Of a DNA stretch of 64,000 bases, positions 51,106 to 58,064 are shown piece by piece. The DNA is from Phenylobacterium soli. GTDB lineage: Bacteria; Pseudomonadota; Alphaproteobacteria; Caulobacterales; Caulobacteraceae. The translations under genes and the position numbers were made by a program. The notes beneath the pieces were generated by a model that was not told where the DNA came from, did no database searches, and worked only from the letters and a program-made list of their open reading frames with translations. The stretch lies in NCBI RefSeq assembly GCF_003254475.1, contig NZ_QFYQ01000001.1, positions 2,914,001 to 2,978,000 of the forward strand. The letters run 5' to 3'. How positions within the stretch are numbered: the stretch's first letter is position 1; each line of letters begins with the position of its first letter.

Positions 51106-52097
51106 AGGCCCGCCTCCAGGATGTTGACGAGGTCGATCTCGGTCTCGGAGACGCGGCGGCCGATCATCGGCCGCTCCACCGAGTTCGTCGCCCCGCTCTG
51201 CCAGCTCATGTACATGGTCAGGCACATAACGCCCCACTTCAGGCTGCCCAGCGCCTGCCAGAAACGCACGCGCTCCAGGGGGATGGGCACACCGCCGGCG
51301 GCCTCGTAGCCGGCCAGCAGGTCCTCGTACTCGCCGAAGCCGCCGACCGGTCGGTCGGGGCGGCCGAACCGCCAGGAGTTGACGCAGATCCAGCCCAGGT
51401 CCTCGGCCGGATCGCCGATGTGGCAGAGCTCCCAGTCGAGAACGGCGGCGAGCCCCTTCTCCGGGTCGATCATCAGGTTCCCGTTCCGGAAGTCGCCGTG
51501 CAGCAGCACCGGCGCGCGCGGCGCGGGGACGTGGTCGCGAAGGTGACGGAAGGCGAGCTCGAGCACCGGCCGCTCGGCCCCGGAGACACGGTAGATCTCC
51601 TCGTACCGATCGAGCTCGACGGCGGCGTCGGCGAACTTCAGCCCGGCCTCGGCGGGCGGCTCGACGCTGTGGATCCTGGCCAGCACCTCGCCGCACTGGC
51701 GGGCGAGCAGCGGACGCACGCCGTCGAAGCGGGCGTCGGTGTTGATCTTGCGCCCGAGTGTCTCGCCGGCCACCCGGCGGGTGACGTGGGCCTCGCCGAG
51801 GCCGTCCTGTTCATCGCACAGGTGGACGAGCGGCGGAGCCGGGGCGTCTTTGGCCCGGACGGCGCGGATCAGGGCCGCCTCGGCCGCCAGGCTCGTGGAG
51901 CGCGAGGTCTCCGCATCGTAGGGCCCCGAGCGGCGCCGCAGGATCATCTCCTCGCGGCCCTTCGGCCCCTCGATGGCGAAGGCCCAGGTCTCCATGCTGG
52001 CGCCGCCGGACAGGCGCTGGGCCTCCACCGCGCGCGCACCCTCCCCGGAGAGGCGGACCGCGAGCTTCTGGAGCGCGGCTGGGACGTCCACGGTCAT
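51102..52097 (-). CDS. Aminoglycoside-phosphotransferase-family kinase (ACAD10-like)
   Basis: The 331-residue protein has the APH kinase fold: an N-lobe with LSGGASMETWAFAI and EEMILRRRSGPYDAET, and a C-lobe with the Brenner-type HGDFRNGNLMIDPEKG (catalytic Asp) and VLDWELCHIGDPAEDLGWIC (metal Asp). The same family forms the N-terminal kinase domain of eukaryotic ACAD10/11, which phosphorylates hydroxyacyl-CoAs. The adjacent divergent acyl-CoA dehydrogenase supports a role in hydroxy-acyl metabolism rather than antibiotic resistance. It is coupled to DUF6285. Confidence 0.9.
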   Translation of the reverse strand: MTVDVPAALQKLAVRLSGEGARAVEAQRLSGGASMETWAFAIEGPKGREEMILRRRSGPYDAETSRSTSLAAEAALIRAVRAKDAPAPPLVHLCDEQDGLGEAHVTRRVAGETLGRKINTDARFDGVRPLLARQCGEVLARIHSVEPPAEAGLKFADAAVELDRYEEIYRVSGAERPVLELAFRHLRDHVPAPRAPVLLHGDFRNGNLMIDPEKGLAAVLDWELCHIGDPAEDLGWICVNSWRFGRPDRPVGGFGEYEDLLAGYEAAGGVPIPLERVRFWQALGSLKWGVMCLTMYMSWQSGATNSVERPMIGRRVSETEIDLVNILEAGL

Positions 52098-52220
52098 GAC
52101 CGTACGGAACCTTCAGGCTGGTTTATCCTGGGGCCGATCTGGGGGGCGCCGGCCCCGCTTGTAAACCACTCACGCAAGGTCAGAGCCGCGCACAAAAGCG
52201 GCCCCGTAAGGAAACGAACC

Positions 52221-53633
52221 ATGGATTTCGAACTGCCGCCCCACCTCGTCGAGTACCTGGCCGAGCTGGACCGTTTCATCGAGGCGGAGATCAAGCCGCT
52301 CGAGCAGCAGGACGACAACATCCGCTTCTTCGACCACCGGCGCGAATACGAGCGCACCGACTGGGAAAAGGGCGGCCTGCCCAAGAAGGAATGGGAGGAG
52401 CTGCTGGCCGAGGCCCGTCGCCGCGCCGACGCGGCCGGGCACCTGCGCTACGGCTGGCCGACCGAACTCGGCGGCAAGGGCGGCAGCCAGCTCGACCTGG
52501 CGGTGATCCGCGAGCACCTGGCGGCCAAAGGCCTGGGCCTGCACAACGACCTGCAGAACGAGCACTCGATCGTCGGCAACAACCCCTTCATCCTGCTGTT
52601 CAAGGAGTTCGCGACCAACTCCCAGTATGAGCGCTACGCGGACCAGCTGCTCTCCGGGAAGCTCCGGACCGGCTTCGGCCTGACCGAGCCCTATCACGGC
52701 TCCGACGCCACCTTCATGGAGACCACCGCCGTCCGCCAGGACAAGGACGGCCAGCCCGGCTGGCTGATCCGCGGCGAAAAGATGTGGACCACGGGCATGC
52801 ACGTGGCGACGCACATCATGGTCTTTGCCCGCACCAGCGGGAAGGACGGCGACGCCAGCGGCATCACCTGCTTCATCGTGCCGGCCGAGACGCCCGGGGT
52901 GAAGGTGGAGGAGTACCTCTGGACCTTCAACATGCCCACGGACCACCCGCGCGTGAGCCTGACGGAGGTCTGGGTGCCCGAGGACGCCTACTGGGGCGAG
53001 ATCGGCAACGGCCTGGCCATCGGCCAGAGCTTCGTCCACCAGAACCGCATCCGCCAGGCCGCCTCCTCGCTGGGCGCGGCGGTCTACTGCATCAACGAGA
53101 GCGTGAAGTACGCCCGGATGCGCAAGCCGTTCGGCAAGGCCCTGGCCGAGAACCAGGCGATCCAGTGGCCGCTGGTGGAGCTCGCCACCCAGGCCGAGAT
53201 GCTCCGCCTGCTGATCCGCAAGACCGCCTGGGAGATGGACCGCATGGACCACAAGGAGATCGAGCGGACGATCTCGGACAAGGTCTCCATGTGCAACTAC
53301 TGGGGCAACCGGCTCGTCTGCGAAGCGGCGGACCGGGCCATGCAGGTGCACGGCGGCATCGGCTATTCGCGTCACAAGCCCTTCGAGCACATCTACCGCC
53401 ACCACCGCCGCTACCGGATCACCGAGGGCTCGGAGGAGATCCAGATGCGCAAGGTGGCCGCCTATCTGTTCGGCTACCTCGGGCCTCGCCGTAAGGAGAT
53501 GGCGGGCCTGACCTGGGACGACGTCGATTACCGCAAGTCCGACCGCCCGACCGACGCCGAGCGCGCGGCCACGCAGCGCGACGACCAGGGGATCGCCGAC
53601 GACTATGTGCAGCCCATCCCGGCGCGGCCCTAG
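52221..53633 (+). CDS. Acyl-CoA dehydrogenase, long form
   Basis: AAGGAAAC upstream of the ATG at 52221 supports the start; 470 residues, longer than the usual 380-400 by a C-terminal extension. ACAD features: LRTGFGLTEPYHGSDATFME for FAD/substrate binding, WLIRGEKMWTTGMHVATHIM, VSLTEVWVPEDAYWGEIGNG and the QVHGGIGYSRHKPFEHIYRH / YRITEGSEEIQMRKVAAYLF end motif. It oxidises an acyl-CoA and feeds ETF and then ETF-QO (12344). With the divergent phosphotransferase and DUF6285 genes it matches the ACAD10/11-like module. Its stop shares CTAG with mpl. Confidence 0.93.
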   Translation: MDFELPPHLVEYLAELDRFIEAEIKPLEQQDDNIRFFDHRREYERTDWEKGGLPKKEWEELLAEARRRADAAGHLRYGWPTELGGKGGSQLDLAVIREHLAAKGLGLHNDLQNEHSIVGNNPFILLFKEFATNSQYERYADQLLSGKLRTGFGLTEPYHGSDATFMETTAVRQDKDGQPGWLIRGEKMWTTGMHVATHIMVFARTSGKDGDASGITCFIVPAETPGVKVEEYLWTFNMPTDHPRVSLTEVWVPEDAYWGEIGNGLAIGQSFVHQNRIRQAASSLGAAVYCINESVKYARMRKPFGKALAENQAIQWPLVELATQAEMLRLLIRKTAWEMDRMDHKEIERTISDKVSMCNYWGNRLVCEAADRAMQVHGGIGYSRHKPFEHIYRHHRRYRITEGSEEIQMRKVAAYLFGYLGPRRKEMAGLTWDDVDYRKSDRPTDAERAATQRDDQGIADDYVQPIPARP

Positions 53634-55054
53634 GCCGCGGCGCTCTCCCCGTATAGCCGGTCGAACACCGGCGGCAGGCTGTCGGGGAGGCCCATCAGGG
53701 GCCCTGAGGACAGCAGCAGCACCACCTCGTCGCCGCTGAGCGCCGAGAGCGCGCCGATCGCCTGGTCGGCGCGCGCGACGCCCTGCACGGAGACGCCGGC
53801 CGCGCGGGTGCGCTGCAGGATCTCATCGTGGGTCGACTGGTGATGACTCTCGGCCCCGTGGGTCGGCGGCGGAACCATGAGCACGCGGGCGGCGCCGGCG
53901 AACACCGTGTCGTACCAGGCGAGCGCGTCACGGCTGCGCCAGGAGAAGGTGTGCGGCTCGAAAACGACGGTGAGCGGCCGGTCCGGATAGTGCAGCAGCA
54001 TGGCCTCGATGGCCGAGCGCGCCTTCTCGTAGGACGAGCCGAAGCCCTCGATCACCGGGATCGCCGAGCGGGTCGTCAGCCGGTCGAGGCGACGGCGGAT
54101 GCCGCCGAACGAGGCGACCGCGCGGGCCAGTTGCTCCTCGGTGACGAGCCCCCGCTCCAGCAGGTAGGCGGAGACGCCGACGATGTTCTCGATGTTGTGT
54201 TCGCCCAGCAGGGTCGTGGCGAGGGGAATGCGCCGCCCTGCCGGGCTGACCAGGGTGAAGCGGCTGGTCTCGCCGAACACCACCTCGTCGGACCACCAGA
54301 CGTCGTGAGATTCCGGGCAGCGCCGGGTGTCGTACCAGACGATCCGGCAGGCGGCCTCGCCGACGATGGCGCGGGTCGCCGGATGCTCACGGACCGTCAG
54401 CAGCCCCTCGCCCGGCAGGAGGCGCAGCAGCTCGCGGAACGGCGCCTCGTAGTCGGCGAAGGTCGGGAAGACGTTGACGTGGTCGTGGATCAGCGAGGTC
54501 AGCAGCACATCGCGCGGGTGGTAGAGCACGAACTTCGAGCGGCGATCGTTGGGCCCGACGATGTACTCGTCGCCCTCGAGGACGACCTCGGGCGCGCTCC
54601 CCCAGTGGCCGGTGGCCGGCAGCGAGGGCGAGATGGCGCCGATCATCCATCCCGCGTCGACGCCGCTCTCGCGCAGCACGTGAGCCATCAGGGCGGTGCA
54701 GGTGGACTTGCCGAAGGAGCCGGCGACCACGGTGTTGAGCCGAGCCGCCGTCGCCTCCCCCACCAGCTCCGGGAAGGTGGTGATCCGCACGCCCCGCGCC
54801 TTGGCCGCGGCGACCTCGGGATTGTCGGCGCCGCCGAGCTTGGCGCTGGCGCCCAGCACCAGGAGGTCGAGCCCCTCGGGCAGGTTCTCGGCGGCGAAGC
54901 TGCGGAAGAAAGGAAAGCCCAGGCTCTCCACATAGGTCGACAGCGGCGGGAACGCGTCCGCGTCGGAGCCCGACACCTCGTGGCCCGCGTCACGCATCAT
55001 CAGGGCCACGGCGCTCATGCCGGCGCCGGCGATCCCGGTGAAGTGGATGCGCAT
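53630..55054 (-). CDS. mpl: UDP-MurNAc tripeptide ligase (murein peptide recycling, Mpl-type)
   Basis: The start is the ATG at 55054 (MRIHFTGIAGAGMSAVALMM), giving 474 residues; an in-frame start 13 codons earlier is less likely. The Mur ligase layout is clear: an N-terminal GIAGAGMS glycine loop, the central ATP site VAGSFGKSTCTALMAH, LEGDEYIVGPNDRRSKFVLY, LTSLIHDHVNVFPTFADYEA, and the C-terminal FGGIRRRLDRLTTRSAIPVI with VVFEPHTFSWRSRDALAWY. The P-loop reads GSFGKS where most Mpl have GTHGKT, an unusual but plausible variant. Mpl rejoins recovered tripeptide to UDP-MurNAc. A CtrA box and GANTC cluster lie upstream. Confidence 0.9.
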   Translation of the reverse strand: MRIHFTGIAGAGMSAVALMMRDAGHEVSGSDADAFPPLSTYVESLGFPFFRSFAAENLPEGLDLLVLGASAKLGGADNPEVAAAKARGVRITTFPELVGEATAARLNTVVAGSFGKSTCTALMAHVLRESGVDAGWMIGAISPSLPATGHWGSAPEVVLEGDEYIVGPNDRRSKFVLYHPRDVLLTSLIHDHVNVFPTFADYEAPFRELLRLLPGEGLLTVREHPATRAIVGEAACRIVWYDTRRCPESHDVWWSDEVVFGETSRFTLVSPAGRRIPLATTLLGEHNIENIVGVSAYLLERGLVTEEQLARAVASFGGIRRRLDRLTTRSAIPVIEGFGSSYEKARSAIEAMLLHYPDRPLTVVFEPHTFSWRSRDALAWYDTVFAGAARVLMVPPPTHGAESHHQSTHDEILQRTRAAGVSVQGVARADQAIGALSALSGDEVVLLLSSGPLMGLPDSLPPVFDRLYGESAAA

Positions 55055-55231
55055 CGGACGAGCCTCGATTCGTGACGCGGAGACGATCCGCATCGACTAG
55101 CCCAAAGCCCTCGCCGCTCCAATCCGGGGCGACAAAGGGTCTCTCGCAGGGCGACCTTGGAATCGCATCGATTCGCCCAAGAGGCGCGCCGGCCGCCGTG
55201 ATTAATGAGTCATTTGAGGCGCTTACCTCCG

Positions 55232-55246
55232 TTAACCACCGATTAA
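55232..55246. promoter_or_regulatory. CtrA-type binding box
   Basis: TTAA-CCACCGA-TTAA, a full match to the TTAA-N7-TTAA consensus of the cell-cycle regulator CtrA, each half followed by CC. It lies 178 bases upstream of the mpl ATG and about 63 bases before an orphan terminator on the other side. Binding is inferred from the consensus. Confidence 0.6.
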
Positions 55247-55259
55247 CCGCGAAGATTCA

Positions 55260-55337
55260 CCCTGTCGGCGTCTTCCTTGAAGACACCCCACCATCACCGA
55301 CTTTATTTAGCCCGGCGCTTGCGCCGGGCTCTTTTTT
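55260..55337 (+). ncRNA. Candidate small RNA ending at an orphan terminator
   Basis: An intrinsic terminator on the plus strand has no protein gene upstream: mpl is on the opposite strand. Between the CtrA box and the terminator lies a small GTCTTC-CTT-GAAGAC hairpin (55270-55284) and an unpaired A/T-containing linker, as in sRNAs. The 5' end is a guess set just after the CtrA/GATTC region. No sequence family is recognised. Confidence 0.3.
55309..55337 (+). terminator. Orphan intrinsic terminator upstream of tRNA-Asn
   Basis: AGCCCGGCGC pairs with GCGCCGGGCT around a minimal loop and is followed by CTTTTTTC. No plus-strand gene lies within reach upstream, so it ends an unannotated transcript or insulates the tRNA from read-through. 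Confidence 0.85.
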
Positions 55338-55429
55338 CGCCCGCAGGTCCGGCCCCTGTGGACAGCGCGATCACGAGCGCTTGCGCCCCCGCCCGGGCAC
55401 GCGTATATGCCCGGCCCTCGACGGCCTGA

Positions 55430-55505
55430 TCCCGGATAGCTCAGTTGGTAGAGCAGTCGGCTGTTAACCGACTTGTCGCAGGTTCGAGTCCTGCTCCGGG
55501 AGCCA
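55430..55505 (+). tRNA. tRNA-Asn (GTT)
   Basis: A 76-base cloverleaf with encoded CCA: acceptor TCCCGGA pairs with TCCGGGA; the anticodon loop is CTGTTAA with GTT in the middle, on a GTCGG/CCGAC stem; the T-arm contains GGTTCGAGTCC; discriminator G. The catabolic cluster begins 212 bases after its 3' end. Confidence 0.97.
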
Positions 55506-55604
55506 TCGAGACCGCCTGAGGCGACGCCGTCTCGGCCCTCCCTTTCAAGACAATGAAACCGGCGCCTCGCAGAGGACCTTCCTTGCCTATCGCGCGCTAC
55601 GCCC

Positions 55605-55650
55605 TTGCCATGCGCACTTTTCTGACTATCCTCATAAATGATCATACTCG
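55605..55650 (+). promoter_or_regulatory. Putative promoter and TetR-type operator of hpaB
   Basis: TTGCCA (55605-55610) and TATCCT (55627-55632) with a 16-base spacer form a plausible promoter. Overlapping the -10 is an imperfect 28-base palindrome (55623-55650) with half-sites TGACTATCCTCAT and the inverse of CGAGTATGATCAT. From 55622 to 55645 it matches 20 of 24 positions of the site at 57973, in front of hpaE/tetR. This location fits repression. The regulator is inferred to be the TetR protein encoded at 57191. Confidence 0.6.
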
Positions 55651-55716
55651 CATAAAGCCCGCGGCGTAGCGTCAGCGGGCCAGCGCATAGCCCGCGCGAG
55701 CGGGAGAGGAGGAACG

Positions 55717-57162
55717 ATGACGGCGCGTACAGGCAAAGAATATCTGGCCGGTCTGGCCGACGAGCGAGCGGTGTGGCTCGGGGCCGAGAAGGCCGATGTC
55801 TGCACCCACCCGGTCTTCGCGGGCTCGCTGGGCGGGATGGCCGGCTACTTCGACTGGCAGAACAGCCACGCCGAGGCCTGCCTGGTCGACGATCCTGAAA
55901 CAGGCAAGCCGATGAGCGCCAGCCTCATCGTCCCGAAAACCGGCGAGGACCTCAGACGTCGCCACGCCGCGTTCGAGTCCTTCGCGACCTATTCCTGCGG
56001 CATGCTCGGCCGCACGCCGGACTATGTGAACGTGACCCTCGCCGGGTTCATGGCCCGCAGCGACATCTTCTCGGCCAAGGGCGACGCCACCGGGGCCGAG
56101 CGCCTTGGCCGCTTCTACCGCGAGGTCGTCGAGAACGACCTGTCCCTCACCCACACCATCATCCATCCGGTGGTCGACAAGTCGCTACCCGACCTCGAAG
56201 GCGTGAACGGCAAGCTGGCGCTGCGGGTGGTCCGCAGGACCAAGGACAGCATCATCGTCCGCGGGGCCAAGATCCTCGCCACCCTCGGTCCGTTCGCGGA
56301 TGAGCTGTTCGTCTATCCGGGCCAGCCGCAGCCGCCGAACGCCGACCCGGCCACCCTGCTGTCGTTCTCAATCCCGATGGGGGCGAAGGGGCTGCACACC
56401 CTCTGCCGCGACCACTACGGCGTCAGCGCCAGCGTCGCCGACCGGCCGTTCTCCAGCCGCTTCGACGAGCAGGACGCCTTCATGATCTTCGACGACGTGG
56501 AGATCCCGCTGGAGCGGGTGTTCATCGACGGCGATCTCGACGTCTACAACGGCCTGATGCGCGGCGGCTGGGCCGCCAACATCATGCAGCAGACCTGCAT
56601 CCGCGCTGCGGTGAAGCTGGAGTTCGCCTATGAGCTCTGCGCCCGGATGGCCAAGGCCACCAACTCCGACAAGCGCCCGGACACCGCGGCCATGCTGGGC
56701 GAGCTCTGGGGCTATGCCTGCCTGACCCGCTCCGGGGTCAGGGCCGCCGAAGCGGACGCGCGCGACTGGGGCAACGGCGCCTTCTTCTGCGACGACCGGC
56801 CGCTCCGCGCCCTGCGGGCTCAGATGCCCGGCTGGATGGTCCGCGCCAACGAGATCATCAAGACGATCGGCTCCCACAACCTGCTGGCGACGCCGACCCA
56901 TGACGCGATGGACCATCCCGAGATCGGGCCGCTGATCCAGGAGTTCATGCCCGGCTCGAACGGCATGAGCGCGCGCGAGCGAGCGTCCCTGTTCCGTACC
57001 GCCTGGGACTTCGCGGGCTCAGCGCTGGGCGGGCGGGTAGAGCTCTACGAGCGCTTCTACCTGGCGAGCGCACCCCGCAACATGGCCCTGGACCACATGT
57101 TCGCCCAGATGGAGCGCCCCTGGTCGCAGGTGCCCGACATGCTCGCGGCCGCGGGCGCATAG
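55717..57162 (+). CDS. hpaB: HpaB-type FAD-dependent aromatic monooxygenase, large component
   Basis: GAGAGGAGG precedes the ATG at 55717; 481 residues, slightly shorter than E. coli HpaB (about 520). Family features: TGKEYLAGLADERAVWLGAE at the start, GMAGYFDWQNSHAEACLVDD, TYSCGMLGRTPDYVNVTLAG (an HpaB-like core), THTIIHPVVDKS, VRGAKILATLGPFADELFVY, and FCDDRPLRALRAQM further on. It hydroxylates a phenol ortho to the OH using FADH2 supplied by HpaC (62878). Substrate is most likely 4-hydroxyphenylacetate, inferred from the downstream pathway genes, but other phenols are possible. It is separated from the rest of the pathway by the convergent tetR gene. Confidence 0.87.
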   Translation: MTARTGKEYLAGLADERAVWLGAEKADVCTHPVFAGSLGGMAGYFDWQNSHAEACLVDDPETGKPMSASLIVPKTGEDLRRRHAAFESFATYSCGMLGRTPDYVNVTLAGFMARSDIFSAKGDATGAERLGRFYREVVENDLSLTHTIIHPVVDKSLPDLEGVNGKLALRVVRRTKDSIIVRGAKILATLGPFADELFVYPGQPQPPNADPATLLSFSIPMGAKGLHTLCRDHYGVSASVADRPFSSRFDEQDAFMIFDDVEIPLERVFIDGDLDVYNGLMRGGWAANIMQQTCIRAAVKLEFAYELCARMAKATNSDKRPDTAAMLGELWGYACLTRSGVRAAEADARDWGNGAFFCDDRPLRALRAQMPGWMVRANEIIKTIGSHNLLATPTHDAMDHPEIGPLIQEFMPGSNGMSARERASLFRTAWDFAGSALGGRVELYERFYLASAPRNMALDHMFAQMERPWSQVPDMLAAAGA

Positions 57163-57177
57163 GCTGACGGCGTCGCC

Positions 57178-57213
57178 CGCCGGCCTGCCCCTAGACGGGT
57201 GCAGGCCGGCGGA
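57178..57213. terminator. 12-bp inverted repeat between convergent hpaB and tetR
   Basis: CCGCCGGCCTGC and GCAGGCCGGCGG are perfectly complementary, with a 12-base loop that contains the tetR stop at 57191. It lies 15 bases past the hpaB stop. With no T-run it is likely a bidirectional transcript-end hairpin rather than a canonical terminator. Confidence 0.55.
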
Positions 57214-57850
57214 GCCCCATGATCGTCACCGCCAGGTGCCGTCTGAGCGTCTCCTGGAACCAGGCCTTCGAGTGGCGCGCCCGCAGCCACTGGAGAAGGT
57301 CCATGTAGTAGCTGGAGAACAGGGTCTCGGCGACCAGGCGCGAATCGAAGTCCGCCCGCAGCTCGCCCCCCTTGTCGCGCTCCAGGAGCCGCCCAAGGCG
57401 CTCGAAGATCGCCTCCATCAGTTCCGAAACGTCACCGCTGGGCTCATCGTTGACCGGGAACATGATCTCCTTGAGCAGGATCCGCGCGAGATCTCGGTCG
57501 CGCGCGTGGTGCTCCATCATGGCCGTGAACGCCTGGACCAGCTGGTCGAGCAGCGGCGCGTCCTTCGGCAGGCCATCGAAGGCGGCCACGGCGCGCTCGA
57601 GCATCTCGTCCTTGAACACGAGGACGAGGAGATCCTCCTTGGAGCGGACGTAGAGAAACAGCGTCCCCGTCCCGATATCGGCCGCCTCGGCGAGCTCCAG
57701 CGTCGTGGTCTGGTTGAACCCCTTCTCCGCGAACAGTCGGCGGGCGGCCGCGACGATCCGCGCGCGCTTCTCGAGCTTGTTGCGCTCGCGGCGGCCGAGG
57801 GAAGCCCCCTGCCCCGTCGGCTTGTTTGCCCGGCTCGATCGCGTGTCCAT
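57191..57850 (-). CDS. TetR family regulator within the aromatic catabolic cluster
   Basis: I prefer the ATG at 57850: GAAGAGG lies six bases before it, while the in-frame ATG at 57856 touches that site. The 219-residue protein has a TetR HTH: RIVAAARRLFAEKGFNQTTT, then LELAEAADIGTGTLFLYVRS and KEDLLVLVFKDEM. The C-terminal ligand domain is less conserved. It lies between hpaB and hpaE. Two near-identical operator-like palindromes flank it (55623 and 57974), so it probably represses both promoters until the aromatic inducer binds. Confidence 0.92.
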   Translation of the reverse strand: MDTRSSRANKPTGQGASLGRRERNKLEKRARIVAAARRLFAEKGFNQTTTLELAEAADIGTGTLFLYVRSKEDLLVLVFKDEMLERAVAAFDGLPKDAPLLDQLVQAFTAMMEHHARDRDLARILLKEIMFPVNDEPSGDVSELMEAIFERLGRLLERDKGGELRADFDSRLVAETLFSSYYMDLLQWLRARHSKAWFQETLRRHLAVTIMGLRRPAPV

Positions 57851-57946
57851 CGTCATCCTCTTCGCCCTTCGGCTCCCCAGGCATTCCGGGCGTCGCCGCC
57901 CTTGTCAATCGCGCCGCGGAGCCCGCGCCCCGCGGACACAACGGAA

Positions 57947-58001
57947 TTGACGAGCCCGGATCGAAGTGTAAACTGACTATGCTCAGAAATGAAGATGGTC
58001 A
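57947..58001 (+). promoter_or_regulatory. Putative promoter and TetR-type operator of the hpaE operon and tetR
   Basis: TTGACG (57947-57952) and TAAACT (57969-57974) with a 16-base spacer make a good promoter toward hpaE. Directly over its -10/+1 region is a 28-base palindrome (57974-58001): TGAC-TAT-n2-TCA, six spacer bases, TGA-n2-AT-n-GTCA. It also lies upstream of the divergent tetR gene, so it may serve autoregulation. The same core is found at 55622-55645 before hpaB. Confidence 0.65.
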
Positions 58002-58064
58002 GTGTTGGGCCGCCCGGCCCGCTGACCACCAAAGCCCGCCGCGGGGCGATGAAGGAGGATGACG

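Larger units (their letters stand above)
55055..55429. other. Intergenic region mpl - tRNA-Asn with cell-cycle-type sites
   Basis: No protein gene is supported in these 375 bases. Five GANTC (CcrM-type) sites occur at 55067, 55159, 55169, 55207 and 55254. A TTAA-N7-TTAA box is at 55232-55246, a GTCTTC/GAAGAC hairpin at 55270-55284, and an intrinsic terminator at 55309-55337 pointing toward the tRNA. It is noticeably less GC-rich than its neighbours. Confidence 0.6.
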
